Shown: positions 11,231-23,080, numbered from the stretch's first letter. The stretch: 64,000 bases of DNA from Brachypterus glaber (GCA_958510825.1 OY294044.1:39729816-39793815), one strand, 5' to 3'. Program-made: numbers and translations. Notes: generated by a model not told the origin, from the letters alone.

Positions 11231-14200
11231 TCAATCTAAATACTCGTAAGTTTCTGCTAAACCAGGAAGTTTTACGATCTCATCTTCATCTTCTGACTCT
11301 GATTCATAATCTGTTTGAAGAATGGAAAGTAAATCCCTCACTTCCTTGGTAAGTTGCATCTTTTTCTGTTTTTTCTTTGATTTTGAACTAATTTAATTTA
11401 TTAAAGGATCTGGGGAATCTATTGCTCTATAAAACATACACGGTGCACTTCTGAGGGGGGTTTTTCGAACTTGCGGCGAACTTTAGTTTTTCTTTATATT
11501 CTTGTTATTTATGTAGTAACTAACGAATCAAAATCAAAATTAAAAAAATCTATCGGTTAGTTTTTTTTTTTTTAATTTAGATTTTTTTATAAAAATCTGC
11601 ACCTATTTAATTATTTGGCTATATCTCAGCTATTTCTAATTATAATACAAATATTATTGAAAATAAAATAAAGACTGCTTAATAATCTACAAAAAAAGCA
11701 AATACAGTTTTTTTTATATCTTTTGCCGTTTTGTCACAATACGTGATTAAAGTTTGAAGTAAAACAAAAAAGTATAAATTCATTTTTATATTTATTAAAA
11801 ATTATCTAGGAAGGCTTATTTTACTGTAAAATGTCAAATTGCATTAACACATTATTTCTTTTAATCAAGGTGGCTTGTGGAAAATTTTTAAAACTGACGT
11901 TTATTATTTTTTATGATAGATAGTTTTCAATGTTAAGATTTAATGTATTTTTGTAAGAAAGTAGTTTTTTAAATAAAAATTAATTTAGATAATCATGAAA
12001 CAAATAAAAAAATATTGTACACTGTTTGTTTTACAATAATCAAAAACATTAAACCAGTTCCAAGTACATTATTTTGGTTACTAATAAAAAAAATGATGAT
12101 GTCCAAATGTCCAAAAGCATGTTTGTTGGGGCTCTCCATGACACTGTTGCATAAAATCCTGCCACTAAATAAATAAATTTATTAATAAATAAATAAATAA
12201 AAATTTATTACCTATGCATAAAAAAAGTAATTAAGTAAATTTTTAACTTTTTTACTTTAAAAACTAAAATATAATAATTATTTACGGAAATCAAAATTAC
12301 TTTTTACAAAATAATGTACTTGGAATTGGCTTAATGGTTTTGATTTTTGTAAAGCAAACAACGCACAATAATTTTCGATTAGTTTTATGATTATCTAAAT
12401 TAATTTTTATTTAAAAAACTTCTTTCTTACAAAAATACATTAAATCTTAATATTGAAAACAATCATAAAAAAATAAACAACTTTACGTCAGTTTTCAAAT
12501 TTTGCTAGAAGCCACCTTAATTAAAAGAAATAACGTGTTTTAAGGTAATTTGACGTTTCACAGTAAAATAAGCCTCCCTAGATAATTTTTATAAATAGAA
12601 AGATGAATTTATACTTTTTTCTTTTACTTCAGACTTTAATCACGTATTGTGACAAAACGGCAAAAGATATAAAAAAATGGTATTTACTTTTTTTGTAGAA
12701 AATTAAGCAGTCTTTATTCTATTTTCAATCATATTTTTGTTATAATTAGAAACAGCTGAGATATAGACAAATAATTAAATAGGTGCAGATTTTTATAAAA
12801 AAATCTAAATAAAAAAAAAAAAACTAACCGATAGATTTTTTTAATTTTGGTCCTAAATTGTTGGTTACTACATGAATAACAAGAATATAAAGAAATACTA
12901 AAGTTCGCCCCAAGTTCGGAAAACACCCCTCAGAAGTGCACCGTGCATATCGCTAATATTGGCGTGGCGATTGTGTTTTTTGCTGTGAGATTAAATTGTT
13001 TACAATCCTTGTTTCAGGACTCTGATGCTTCTTCAGCAAGCATTCCAACTGGCAAAATACTTGTTCTAAGGATAGCAGCTCCATGGATTAAAATCTTATG
13101 TAATGTGGCTGGCATATGGTACCAATGGTACTTCTTAATATACTCTTTCGTAGTATGGTCGCATTCTTCAATTTTTTTGTCATCAATGGAAATGTGGCAT
13201 GACAAAGCTATTAAAATTGTTTTGAAAAAGAAAGTCCAAAGAAGTTTCAAATCAAGACCCAAATACAAAAAGTTCTGGATTTTAAAAGGCTCTACGTGCT
13301 GTGTTTCCATTGTTTGTACTACCAGAACCTCCTGGTTTAGGCTTGTCTATTATAAGTCCCAACTTTTACCATAGTAATGCTTGAACTTTTTTCCTATTTT
13401 CTGCAACTATTCTATTTTTGCCTCTTGCTTGCCAAACAGGTAGATCTATACCAATTCTATATGAAATTTTAAGACATTAAGAATTCTTATCCAATCATGA
13501 AAAAGTCCATATTGAAGTGATCTTTGATATGGTATAAAAGTTCCGTTTTTTTTATTGTTGAGAATATTAAACATTTTGGGAGTTACATGGCAAATTGGAC
13601 AAGTCTGCATTGAACCTGTGTTCGTAATGATGTTCAAAACTTTAGCATCTATTAACGTAAGATGTAAAGAAAAATGTATTTAAATAGTATAATTGTCATC
13701 TAAATTCATTTCTACCATCTAAATTAATTTCTACAACTTGTAATCTGTTAATTTGTTTGTCCTCGATATTGCTTTTTTGTTCCAGTACAACCTCTTTTGT
13801 TTCTTTAATATATTCCATTTTTATAGGGCGGGAAGTTTTTGGCGATTGCGATGTTCCACAAGACTATATTATTTCTTAATAATCTTAAAGGTATCAGTGC
13901 GGTTACAGAGAGATTTTGATTAATTTGTGGCATATTTACTTTTTTCTCTTCGTCCTTGTATCTTTGATTATAACCCGAAAACCCAGAGCTTCCATTGAAA
14001 CCCTAGGAATATATAATGTGATGAAGAATTACTTCTGACTGCAGATATATAATCCTTCCTGTCGTGTGTTGAAGAAGTGATTGAAGGGTGACTTCTGCTT
14101 TTTTTTTTGAATTGGTTGAATCTTCTTTTGATGGTCTACACTCTGATTTGGTAGATCTAACATGATCGTATGCCGGCCACAAATCTGCTCCTCGTGATTT

Positions 14201-14340
14201 ACTTTCAAACGCATCTGTTGGTAAACCTCTTTAGATAATGAATTATCCAATAAAAAGGATAAAGCCTCTATTGGCGTCGCTTACTTTATTGTTACTGACG
14301 CGTCACCTAATAATTTTTTGGTCTTCCTGGGTTCTTCTAG
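11231..14340 (-). pseudogene. Transib-like (RAG1-related) transposase, broken
   Basis: Minus-strand fragments match the order of a Transib transposase. Near 14140-14260: SFLLDNSLSKEVYQQMRL. Near 13715-13830: SRPIKMEYIKETKEV. Near 13560-13640: a CPICHVTPK zinc motif. Near 13490: LQYGLFHDWIR. Near 13300-13340: KPGGSGSTNNGNTARRAF. At 13014-13080: HKILIHGAAILRTSILPVGM then AEEASES, the catalytic-glutamate block that resembles RAG1. At 11231-11434: the acidic C-terminus, ending ETYEYLD and a stop at 11231. Lesions include a TGA directly after EEASES (13011-13013, where a CGA arginine codon is expected), a stop near 13375, frameshifts, and a 1.5-kb insertion at 11439-12945. The N-terminal limit is approximate. 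It is dead as a protein gene. Confidence 0.82.
11439..12945. mobile_element. Palindromic non-autonomous DNA transposon inside the Transib pseudogene
   Basis: Arms of about 640 bp (11439-12080 and 12300-12945) are inverted copies around a 220-bp centre. The ends read CACGGTGCACTTCTGAGG on both strands. CATA flanks each end (11435-11438 and 12946-12949), a 4-bp target duplication. If the element and one CATA are left out, the transposase frame reads on through the junction, which confirms the boundaries independently. There is no coding frame. The CAC terminus and 4-bp duplication fit a Chapaev-type element. The CACGGTG heptamer also resembles Transib ends, but those make 5-bp duplications. Confidence 0.85.
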
Positions 14341-15019
14341 ATAGGCTTTTTTCGGATTAAAAAAGTTTAAAAAAACCAGGCAATTGTAGTCTATGGGTAA
14401 TTCCAGCAAATCCTGACATGGCTGGCTTAAAATAAAATACAGATTATTATTAGCATTTATAGGCATAATGGTAACTTATAAACTGAATTTTCTGGTAGGA
14501 GCCATTTCATAGTCATCAAGGTGGCTGTTTCTTAAATAATTACAGTTTTATTTAGGGGTACGTGATTCGTGGACAATTCACTCCGTATTTGGCGTCAATT
14601 AACAACGCAAAAACTGTGGTTTAAACTATGTTTCTTTGAAGCTAACTATTTTTGTATTATAGATTATTTTATATATTTTCGTTGACTATACATTTTAGAC
14701 GGTAAGTAAACGATTTATTATTTTTTTTCTTGAAATATGAAAAATCATCAAAAAATTGTAACGTAAGCAACAAAAAAGTATATTTTTTTGTTTTTTGACT
14801 TAATTTTTTACTTAATACTCTTCTACTTTTAGATTATCTTAATTTAGTGTAATTTTTATTTAATTATGTAATTATTTTATTTTTTAAAATTTTTTATTCT
14901 CTAAAAAAAAGTATTAACTTTGTAACATAAGCAACGCGTAATATTAAGGATCGCCTATTACTTTATTGTTTCACTTGGATTTGCTTTGATAATTCCATAA
15001 TTCCCCAAATTATTAAAAA
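14341..15019. other. AT-rich stretch with TGTAACGTAAGCAAC motifs
   Basis: No gene seen. The 15-mer TGTAACGTAAGCAAC or a one-base variant occurs near 14757 and 14921. It links the stretch to the repeat at 23490-23890 and 43915-44315. Confidence 0.4.
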
Positions 15020-16240
15020 ATAAACAACCCGAAGCACCGTGGTCCAATTCTGAAAAAAAGTTGGTCAAAACCTCATTTGCTTATTTTTCAGTGGTTTGGA
15101 TCACCCATGTGATATGAAAGAAACACATAAACAGAAATATTATTTAATGCACAGTGGGTTAAATGTCATAAAACATAAACAAGCCAGAGTGTATTTGTCG
15201 GTTTGGTCATTCCACAATTAGACAAATTATTAAAAAAATAAACAAACTGACGCACTATGGTCCGAATTCGTAAAAAAGTGGTCAATATTTTTATAGCATT
15301 TTTAATGTCCGCTTAAGTATGGTAATATAAAAACTATGATTTACCGCACAGTGGCCATAACATAGTTTTTTACATTTTTAAGCATGTTGTACCCCAGATT
15401 TCAATAAAATAATTTAAAAATGAAGACTAACGCACTATGGTCCGAATTAGAAAAAAGTGGTCAAAACTTTTTTTTTGTGTTATAGCATTTTTCATGTCTG
15501 CTTAAATATGGCAACATAAAAATTAAGATGATTTACCGCACAGTGGTCATAACATAGTTTTTTACATTTTTAAGCATGTTGTACCCCAGAGTTCAATAAT
15601 ATTATTTAAAAATGAAGGCTAACGTACTATGGCCCGAATTAGAAAAAAAGTGGCCAAACTTTTTTTTGTGTGTTATAATATTTTTCATGTATGGCAGTAC
15701 AAAGAACTATATTTAACTGTGATATAATATCTATACTTTAATTTCCAATTTTGTGACATTTTACAATTTTATTTTATATGTTAATTAATTCTTAGTACTT
15801 ATTTATATTACTATTAGGCCTAGTCACCAGTTTTCTTGTACTGTTTTTAGGTCATAAATAAAATTAAATTAAAAAAAAAAAAACAAAATTAAGATGATTT
15901 ACCGCACAATGCTCATAACATATAGTTTTTGCATTTTTAAGCATGTTGGATCCCAGAATTCAATAAAACTAGTTAAAATATAGTCAGTCTAACACACTTC
16001 CAATTTGAAAAAAAGTGTTCAAAACTTTTTGTTTCTGTTACCGCATTTTTCATGCCTGTACGACAGATACTGTATATAAATTTATTATTATTATTATATA
16101 TTATTTATTTAAAACTAGTTAAAAATTTAGCCTAACACACTGTGGTCCAAATTTGGAAGAAGTGGTCAAAACTCTTTTGTGTATTATCGCATATTTCAGG
16201 TCTGCTTAGGTACGACAGTAAATTAAAATGATTTAGCCAA
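15020..16240. repeat. Degenerate tandem array of ~180-200 bp units with CACTATGG and CACAGTGG boxes
   Basis: Two sequence blocks alternate. One is like GCACTATGGTCCGAATT (near 15034, 15254, 15431, 15625, 16135, the first as CACCGTGG). The other is like CCGCACAGTGGTCATAACAT (near 15151, 15337, 15536, 15900). Several units also share TTTTTAAGCATGTTG. The boxes resemble Transib-type terminal heptamers, and a Transib pseudogene lies just to the left, so the array may derive from element ends. That link is inference. Confidence 0.6.
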
Positions 16241-16249
16241 AATCTAAAA

Positions 16250-16703
16250 ACACTTCTGCGCATAAATATGTTTTACCAAACACTACTGCGCATGGTATAT
16301 TTGTAATTGTTTCCTAGAATACTTTTGGGCATTCGTATGTACTATTAAACACTTCTGCGCATAAATATGTTCTACCGAAACCTTCTGCGTATGATATATT
16401 TATATATGTTTACCAAAACACTTTTGGGCATTCGTATGTACTATTAAACACTTCCGCGCATAAATATATTCTACCAAACACTACTGCGCATGTTATATTT
16501 GTATATGTTTGCCAGAACACTTTTAGGCATTCGCATGTATTATCAAACATTTCTGCGCATAAATATGTTGCACCAAACCCTACTGCGCATGGAATATTTG
16601 TATATGTTTGCCATAACACTTTTGGGCATTCGCATGTATTATCAAACACTTCTGCGCATAAATATGTTTCACGAAACCCTACTGAGCATGTTATATTTGT
16701 ATA
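16250..16703. repeat. 99-bp satellite, five copies
   Basis: The segment CACTTCTGCGCATAAATATG recurs at 16251, 16350, 16449, 16548 and 16647, an almost perfect 99-bp period with few differences between copies. The array continues at 17421-17597 and at 22914-23080 on the far sides of later insertions. Short open frames here are translations of the repeat. Confidence 0.9.
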
Positions 16704-17418
16704 CAGTGCGGTCCAAAAGTCACCCCCCCCTTAACTTTTGAACGAGTTGAGATATCGACTTTAAATTTAGAACTCTTAAATAAGACAACTTAAACTATCT
16801 TTTAGCATATATTTGATATTTTCAGCTCTTAAAATGTGGGCAGGGGGGCATGGGGGACATTTTTTTAAATAGAAAGGGGGGTCGTGTGATACATCATTTT
16901 AAAGCTTATAAAATTCTCTATTTAAACTAACATTTTTAAATTTTTTATAAATGTTTTTTAAGGTTTTGACTTTTTAATTTTTTGTGCTAAAACATTCGAT
17001 TTTTTAAGTTTTTTTTTATAAATTTTTATTTATGTCGACTAAAATTAGTTCAAAAGTATAATTAACATTTTTTATGATGAAATTAGGCATTTTTAAAAAA
17101 TTATTTGTTTTTTTTTAGAGGAATTTTGACATTAATACCCATTTTCAACCTCATTTTAAACCCAACATTTTTTTTAATTTAAAAATATGGAGTTAAATGG
17201 AGAATTTTATAAGCTTTAAAATGATTTATTACACGACTCCCCTTTCCATTTAAAAAAATGTGCCCCCATGACCCCCTGCCCACATTTTAAGAGCTGAAAG
17301 TATTAAATATATGCTAAAAGATAGTTTAAGTTGTCTTATTTAAAAGTTCCAAATTTGAAGTCGATATCTCAACTGGTTCAAAAGTTAAGAGGGGGGGGGT
17401 GACTTTTGGACCGCTCTG
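16704..17418. mobile_element. Mariner-type foldback MITE, copy 1 (715 bp)
   Basis: The ends are CAGTGCGGTCCAAAAGTCAC and its inverted partner (CAGAGCGGTCC...), flanked by TA on each side. The inverted arms extend over about 220 bp (16704-16930 against 17190-17418). There is no coding frame. It sits in the 99-bp satellite. Confidence 0.88.
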
Positions 17419-17420
17419 TA

Positions 17421-17597
17421 TGTTTGCCAGAACACTTTTGGGCATTCGCATGTATTATCAAACACTTCTGCGCATAAATATGTTCCACGAAACCCTACTG
17501 CGCATGGTATGTTTGTATATGTTTGCTAGAACACTTTTGGGCATTCACATGTATTATCAAGCACTTCTGCGCATAAATATGTTTCACGAAACCCTAC
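17421..17597. repeat. 99-bp satellite continued, about 1.8 copies
   Basis: CACTTCTGCGCATAAATATG recurs at 17463 and 17562, still 99 bp apart. The last five bases (CCTAC, 17593-17597) are duplicated at 22169-22173 by the gypsy insertion. Confidence 0.88.
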
Positions 17598-17660
17598 TGT
17601 TATACAAATCTGGTAACTGTTCCACATTAGAAAAGGATTAGATACTGACATAAGTTCAAT

Positions 17661-17814
17661 TGTTGTGATTGTAGCAAAAACCTACTCAAGAAAACAGTAT
17701 TTTCCAGTAAATTGTAATTTATTTAACATGAAAACTTAACTTCATACATGTCAAAAACTTATGTCAGTATCTAATCCTTTTCTAATGTGGAACAGTTACC
17801 AGATTTGTATAACA
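17661..17814 (-). repeat. 3' LTR of the gypsy element
   Basis: On the plus strand it starts TGTTGTGATTGTAGC and ends GTATAACA. It is 154 bp and near-identical to 22015-22168 (differences include ACCTACTCAAG against ACCTTCTCGAG). Confidence 0.9.
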
Positions 17815-17872
17815 CCTCTCCTTGTAAAAAGAAATACATTTCTTAAAATAAACATATTAAAATAAACTAGTA

Positions 17873-19954
17873 TTACAAATTTAATCTTTGTGGAGCTTGT
17901 CTAACTCTGCTTGATCTCCTAAGAATTGGAGAAGTAACTGTTTCACCAGTTATGGATTCTGTATTTATATTTGTGTGAGCGTCACGACCTACGTTTGTAG
18001 AAAAGTCAACATTTGGAACAGTAGTATCATGATTTTCACTTACACTAGAATTAATTAAGTCATTTTCGGGTAAAGCAATAGGTACATCAGATAAAATAGG
18101 TGGTTCATCTATTTTAATATTTTGACCAACTAATCTTATTTGATTAATATGTTTTTTAAAAATACGACCATCATCAAGTTGTATATTATAATGAAGTTTG
18201 CCAAAACGACTCACAATGCAACCAAATAACCATTTCGGTTCTATAACGTAATTGCGAGCAGCAACTCTTGTACCTATTTTAAATTCACGAATAGGTATTT
18301 GAACTGTAGTTTCAAAGGGTTTTGAATTTATAACGGGTTTAATTAAATCAAGTCTTGAGCGAATTTCACGACCAAATAATAACATTGAAGGAGAGACTCG
18401 CGTAGTTGCATGTGGCATTTTTCGATATTGTAATAATAATTTTGCAAGCGAATATTCAATGTAATTATTTTCATTTTTCATTGCCCGTAACGATTGTTTT
18501 AAAGTTTGAACATAACGTTCTACCTGCCCATTAGTAGCTGGATGATATGGAGCTATTCGTTTATGAGAAACTCCGTTTAATTTAAGAAAAGTTTGAAACT
18601 CCAATGAAGTTAATTGTGGTCCGTTGTCTGAAACTAACGTAATTGGAATCCCGTATCTTGCAAAAACAGAACGTAATATATTTATAGTACTTTTTGTCGT
18701 GATATCCTTCATTGGAAAAATCTCCGGCCATTTAGTAAAAGCATCTACAATTATTAGAAAATAATAATTATGAAATTTTCCAGCAAAGTCTATGTCAATC
18801 CTTTCAAAAGGACTAGTAGGCTTTTCCCAAGGATAAACCGGTACTGCTTTTGGGTTATTAGCGATTTTATTGCAAAATGAACAATTTCTAGCAATTTCCT
18901 CAATATCAGTTTCTATGCCTTTCCACCAACAATAACTTCTTGCTAAACCCTTCATTTTGTATATACCAAAATGAGCAGTATGAAGTTCTTCTAAAACTTT
19001 TTGTTTTAGTTCCGTAGGAACAACTACTCTTATGCCGCGCATAAGACAATTATTTTGTAAACTAAACTCTGTTTGGTCAATGTTAAAACGTTTTTCAGGC
19101 CTTAGTATTTCACCTGATTTTAGCGCATTTAATAAAGGTAATAAACTTTCGTCTTGTAATGAAGAATTTGCAATATCCTCTGACGTAATCGGTAAAGTTT
19201 CAATTTGGTGTAATTCAAAAACGTCAACGGCATCAAACATAAAGGAGTCTTCTGAGTGCAAAGGTAATCTGGACATTGCGTCAGCATTTGCGTGTAATTT
19301 TGTATTTTTATATTTAATATCATAAATAAATGTTTGAAGAAATAAAGCGTAGTGTTGCATACGAGTAGCACTTAAAGTAGGAATACTCTTTACAGGAGAA
19401 AAAATATGAACTAATGGCATATGATCTGTATATAAAATAAACCGCCTTCCAAAAAGATATTGGTAAAATTTACGTACACCGAAAATAATGCTATAAGCTT
19501 CCTTATCAATTTGTGAGTATTTTTGTTGTGTACTCGTCAATGTTTGTGATGCAAACTGTATAGGACGTTCAGTACCGTCAGGAAACACGTGTGAAAGAAC
19601 CGCCCCAACGGCGTATGGACTTGCATCGGTTGCAAGGACTATTTCCAAGTCCGGATTATAATGACATAAAACGTCATCTTGTTGCATTCTTTGTTTTACT
19701 GTAAGAAAAGTTTTTTCGCATTCTTTGGACCAATTAAAATGAACATTATCTCTTAGTAGATAATTCAGTGGATGTAGTAAATCACTTAGATTTTTAAAGA
19801 ATCGCCCATAGTAATTTATAAAACCCAAAAATGCCCTAACTTCTGTCTTATTTGTAGGTCTTTTCATTTCTTGAATTGCATCAATTTTTGATTGTACTTT
19901 ATGTATTCCCGATTTGTCAATTAAAAATCCACAGTATTCAATGAATTCTTGCAT
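17873..19954 (-). pseudogene. Ty3/gypsy pol, C-terminal part: RT end, RNase H, integrase
   Basis: This frame of 693 codons starts inside the reverse transcriptase (CGFLIDKSGIHKV). It then shows RNase H (TDASPYAVGAV near residue 110, YTDHMPLVHIF near 175), an HHCC zinc-binding region (about 320-362), and an integrase core with IDIDFAGKF (near 388), VSDNGPQLTS (near 438) and HPATNGQVERY (near 471). The C-terminal region ends RRSSRVRQAPQRLNL, typical of gypsy integrase tails. It is separated from the upstream frame by a one-base shift in the RT near 20010-20025. The break falls inside a folded domain, so it reads as damage rather than programmed frameshifting. Confidence 0.9.
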
Positions 19955-19980
19955 AAAAGCACATTTTCCTAGATTAATTT

Positions 19981-21867
19981 TTAATCCGTATTCTTGTAAA
20001 CGTTTAAAAGTAACTCTAATCTTTGTAAATGACTTTCATCATTAGGACCTGTAATACGTATATCGTCAATAAATACTTTTACCCCGGGTATACCTTGTAA
20101 AATATTCTCCATGTTTCGTTGCCATATTGTTGGCGCAGATGCCACTCCATATAACAAACGCGTACACGCAAAAAGACCTAAATGTGAATTTAAAGTAAGT
20201 AAATGTTGATCGTCCGGATGAACTTCTAAATTTAGGTAAGCTTGGCAAATATCAATTTTCGAAAAAAATTTTCCACCTGCCATGCTAGAAAATAATTCAT
20301 CCGTCGTCGGTAAAGGATAATCGTCAATCTCTAAATATGGATTAATTGTAACTTTGAAATCGCCACAAATACGTATTTTTCCTGAAGCCTTAACTACCGG
20401 AACGACCGCAGTACTCCAATCGCTAGTCTCTATTTTTTTTAAGACACCCTGTGAAACTAGATTTTGAATTTCCTCCTCAACTTTTGGAAGTAACGCAAAT
20501 GGAACCGGGCGTGCTTTCATAAACACTGCTTTTGTATTTGGTTTCATTCTAATTCGTGCGGTCATGTTAGTAATTTTACCTATACCTGGCTCTGTAATGA
20601 CTTTGTATTTTTCGAGTAATATTGTAACTTTATTTGAAACTTTGTTAGTAACTTCACAATTGTAAATTTCCGACCAGTCTAGTTTAATCTGATGTAACCA
20701 TTCCCTACCAAACAATGGTCCTTTATCATGATTAACAATATATAAATTAAGTAATTTTGTACAATTTTTGTAAGTGACATTAATGGGAATATAACCTAAT
20801 ACTTCAATCTTATTTTGACAATAACTTACTAAAGTTAAATCAGATTTAAGTATTTTGTAATTTTTAAATATTGTATTGAACTGATTTATTCCCATTATTG
20901 ACACGGCAGCACCAGTATCTAGCTCAAATGAAACATTTACATGCTCTAATTTCACATCAAGTTTAAATTTATCTCTAAATTTTAAATTATTTTGGTTAAA
21001 CTCATTAACATGCAAAATTTCATCGATTTCTTGTGTAGAATCCCTTTCTGATAAATCAGTAGCAGTATTTACGGCCCTAATAGCATGTGGCTTAGTAGAA
21101 TTCAAAAATTTTAAGCAAACTTTCTTTAAATGTCCTTTTGTCTGACAAAATGAACATATCACATTAATTTTATCACATTTATTCGCTAAATGTGATTTAT
21201 TACCACAGCGGTAACATGCTCTCGTTTGTAAATTGTCATTTTTACCTGTATTATGTTCTTTTTTCACTTGCTTGTATTTATTTGGTATGCCAATGTATTT
21301 AACAGCTGATGAGCTTGTTGCTGCATTGGTTAATTGTATTCTTGCAGCATCTCTCATTGACATCTTCATGCCCCTCGCTTTTTCTATTGCAGTTTTCATA
21401 GTAAGTCCTGAAAGCTCCAACAATCTACTCTGAATATTCTGGTTTCTGATACCGAAAACAAATTGATTTCTTATGGCTTTCTCCAAATGAGTACCAAAGC
21501 TGCATGTAATAGCTAGTTTTTGTAAAGCTGTCACAAATTCTTGTATGGTTTCACCTTCATTCTGTACTCGTTGTTGAAACTTGAAATTTTCCATAATTTC
21601 TAAGGGTTCAGGATTGTAGAACTTTTTAAGAATTTCCACGATTTCATTGTAAGTTTTGCTCGTAGGGTCATTTGGCTCCAAATTGGTCGCACAAGATATC
21701 GTATGCCTCATGTCCCATGTAATGTAGTAAGTACTGGGTCTTCATATTCTCCGATACCTTGAAACTGAAAAAGCCCCTTCAAGCCTTTTAATCCATCTTG
21801 GCCATGTATATTTTGTAGCATCGAATTGTTCAATATTAAAACTAGTTTGTATTACTGTTTCCGTCAT
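19981..21867 (-). pseudogene. Ty3/gypsy gag, protease and N-terminal RT, frameshifted
   Basis: From 21711 down, one open frame of 576 codons shows the gag C-terminal half, two CCHC zinc knuckles (CYRCGNKSHLANKC and CSFCQTKGHLKKVC, about residues 165-200), a protease with LDTGAAVSIMG, and an RT with YPLPTTDELF and FIDDIRITG. The true gag start is probably the ATG at 21865-21867, which begins MTETVIQT. At least two frameshifts between about 21680 and 21790 separate it from the rest. The frame ends at 19981 through the RT frameshift. The gag type resembles the one-frame gypsy elements common in insects. Confidence 0.88.
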
Positions 21868-22014
21868 CGTAATTTTTGAAAAATTGTCAGTACTCGATTA
21901 AGTTGTCAGTAATAGATTAAGTGGTAGGTAGTTACCTGCTATTTTCTTCGTAAAATTTGTAAAAATTGTAATTGTAATGTAACCACTATGAATTCTTCCT
22001 GCCTCGTCACCAAT

Positions 22015-22168
22015 TGTTGTGATTGTAGCAAAAACCTTCTCGAGAAAACAGTATTTTCCAGTAAATTGTAATATATTTAACATGAAAACTTAACTTCATA
22101 CATGTCAAAAACTTATGTCAGTATCTAATCCTTTTCTAATGTGGAACAGTTACCAGATTTGTATAACA
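22015..22168 (-). repeat. 5' LTR of the gypsy element
   Basis: This is a 154-bp LTR. On the minus strand it is followed by ATTGGTGACGAGGCAGG, where the primer-binding site should be. I did not match this to a particular tRNA. Confidence 0.88.
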
Positions 22169-22194
22169 CCTACTGAGCATGTTATATTTGTATA

Positions 22195-22913
22195 CAGTGC
22201 GGTCCAAAAGTCACCCCCCCCTTTAACTTTTGAACGAGTTGAGATATCGACTTCAAATTTAGAACTCTTAAATAAGACAACTTAAACTATCTTTTAGCAT
22301 ATATTTGATATTTTCAGCTCTTAAAATATGGGCAGGGGGACATGGGGGACATTTTTTTAAATGGAAAGGGGGATCGTGTGATACATCATTTTAAAGCTTA
22401 TAAAATTCTCTATTTAAACTAACATTTTTAAATTTTTTATAAATGTTTTTTAAGGTTTTGATTTTTCAATTTTTTGTGCTAAAACATTCGATTTTTTAAG
22501 TTTTTTTTTTATAAATTTTTATTTATGTCGACTAAAATTAGTTTAAAAGTATAATTAACATTTTTTATGATGAAATTAGGCATTTAAAAAAAAAAAATAT
22601 TTTTTTTTTTTAGAGGAATTTTGACATTAATACCCATTTTCAACCCCATTTTAAACCCATTTTTTTTTTTTAATTTAAAAATATGGAGTTAAATGGAGAA
22701 TTTTATAAGCTTTAAAATGATGTATTACACGACCCCCTTTCCATTTAAAAAAATGTGCCCCCATGCCACCCTGCCCACATTTTTAAGAGCTGAAAGTATT
22801 AAATATATGCTAAAAGATAGTTTAAGTTGTCTTATTTAAAAGCTCCAAATTTGAAGTCGATATCTCAACTGGTTCAAAAGTTAAGAGGGGGGGGTGACTT
22901 TTGGACCGCTCTG
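22195..22913. mobile_element. Mariner-type foldback MITE, copy 2 (719 bp)
   Basis: It has the same ends and TA flanks as copy 1 (16704-17418) and is near-identical along its length. The flanking satellite is the same too, including a GAGCAT variant where other monomers have GCGCAT. That points to duplication of a satellite-plus-MITE segment rather than two separate insertions. Confidence 0.88.
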
Positions 22914-23080
22914 TATGTTTGCCAGAACACTTTTGGGCATTTGCATGTGTTATCAAACATTTCTGCGCATAAATATGTTGCACGAAACCCCACTGCGAAT
23001 GGTATATTTGTATATGTTTGCATGTATTATCAAACACTTCTGCGCATACTTGTTTTTGCCTGAGCAGTACTGCGCATGCG
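22914..23080. repeat. 99-bp satellite, right remnant
   Basis: About 1.5 diverged monomers follow MITE copy 2, then the array decays into unrelated sequence near 23080. The stretch 23080-23480 shows no identifiable feature. Confidence 0.75.

Larger units (their letters stand above)
17598..22168 (-). mobile_element. Ty3/gypsy LTR retrotransposon, damaged, with an abnormal 3' end
   Basis: CCTAC flanks both ends (17593-17597 and 22169-22173), so the element spans 17598-22168. The LTRs are 154 bp: 5' LTR at 22015-22168 and 3' LTR at 17661-17814. A purine tract (CTCTCCTTG on the plus strand) lies next to the 3' LTR. Between the 3' LTR and the target duplication lie 63 extra bases. The outer 58 or so are an exact inverted copy of the U3 end of the LTR, so both ends of the insertion read TGTTATACAAATC inward. 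Gag and pol are frameshifted. Confidence 0.92.

Noticed and set aside
13014..13310. A 98-codon minus-strand frame as a separate small gene
   Set aside because: It is the catalytic-end piece of the broken Transib transposase. The family sequence continues past its stop and in neighbouring frames.
15151..15910. CACAGTG boxes as true V(D)J recombination signals
   Set aside because: Insects have no V(D)J recombination, and no nonamer with 12/23 spacing is visible. A transposon-end origin is simpler.
16410..17641. Frames of about 80 codons with repeated LLGIRMYYQTLLRINMFHET-type peptides
   Set aside because: The 99-bp period is a multiple of three, so the satellite stays open by chance. There is no start or splice context.
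19955..20040. Programmed ribosomal frameshift in the gypsy element
   Set aside because: The shift falls inside the reverse transcriptase fold, not between gag and pol, and gag has further frameshifts. Decay is the better explanation.
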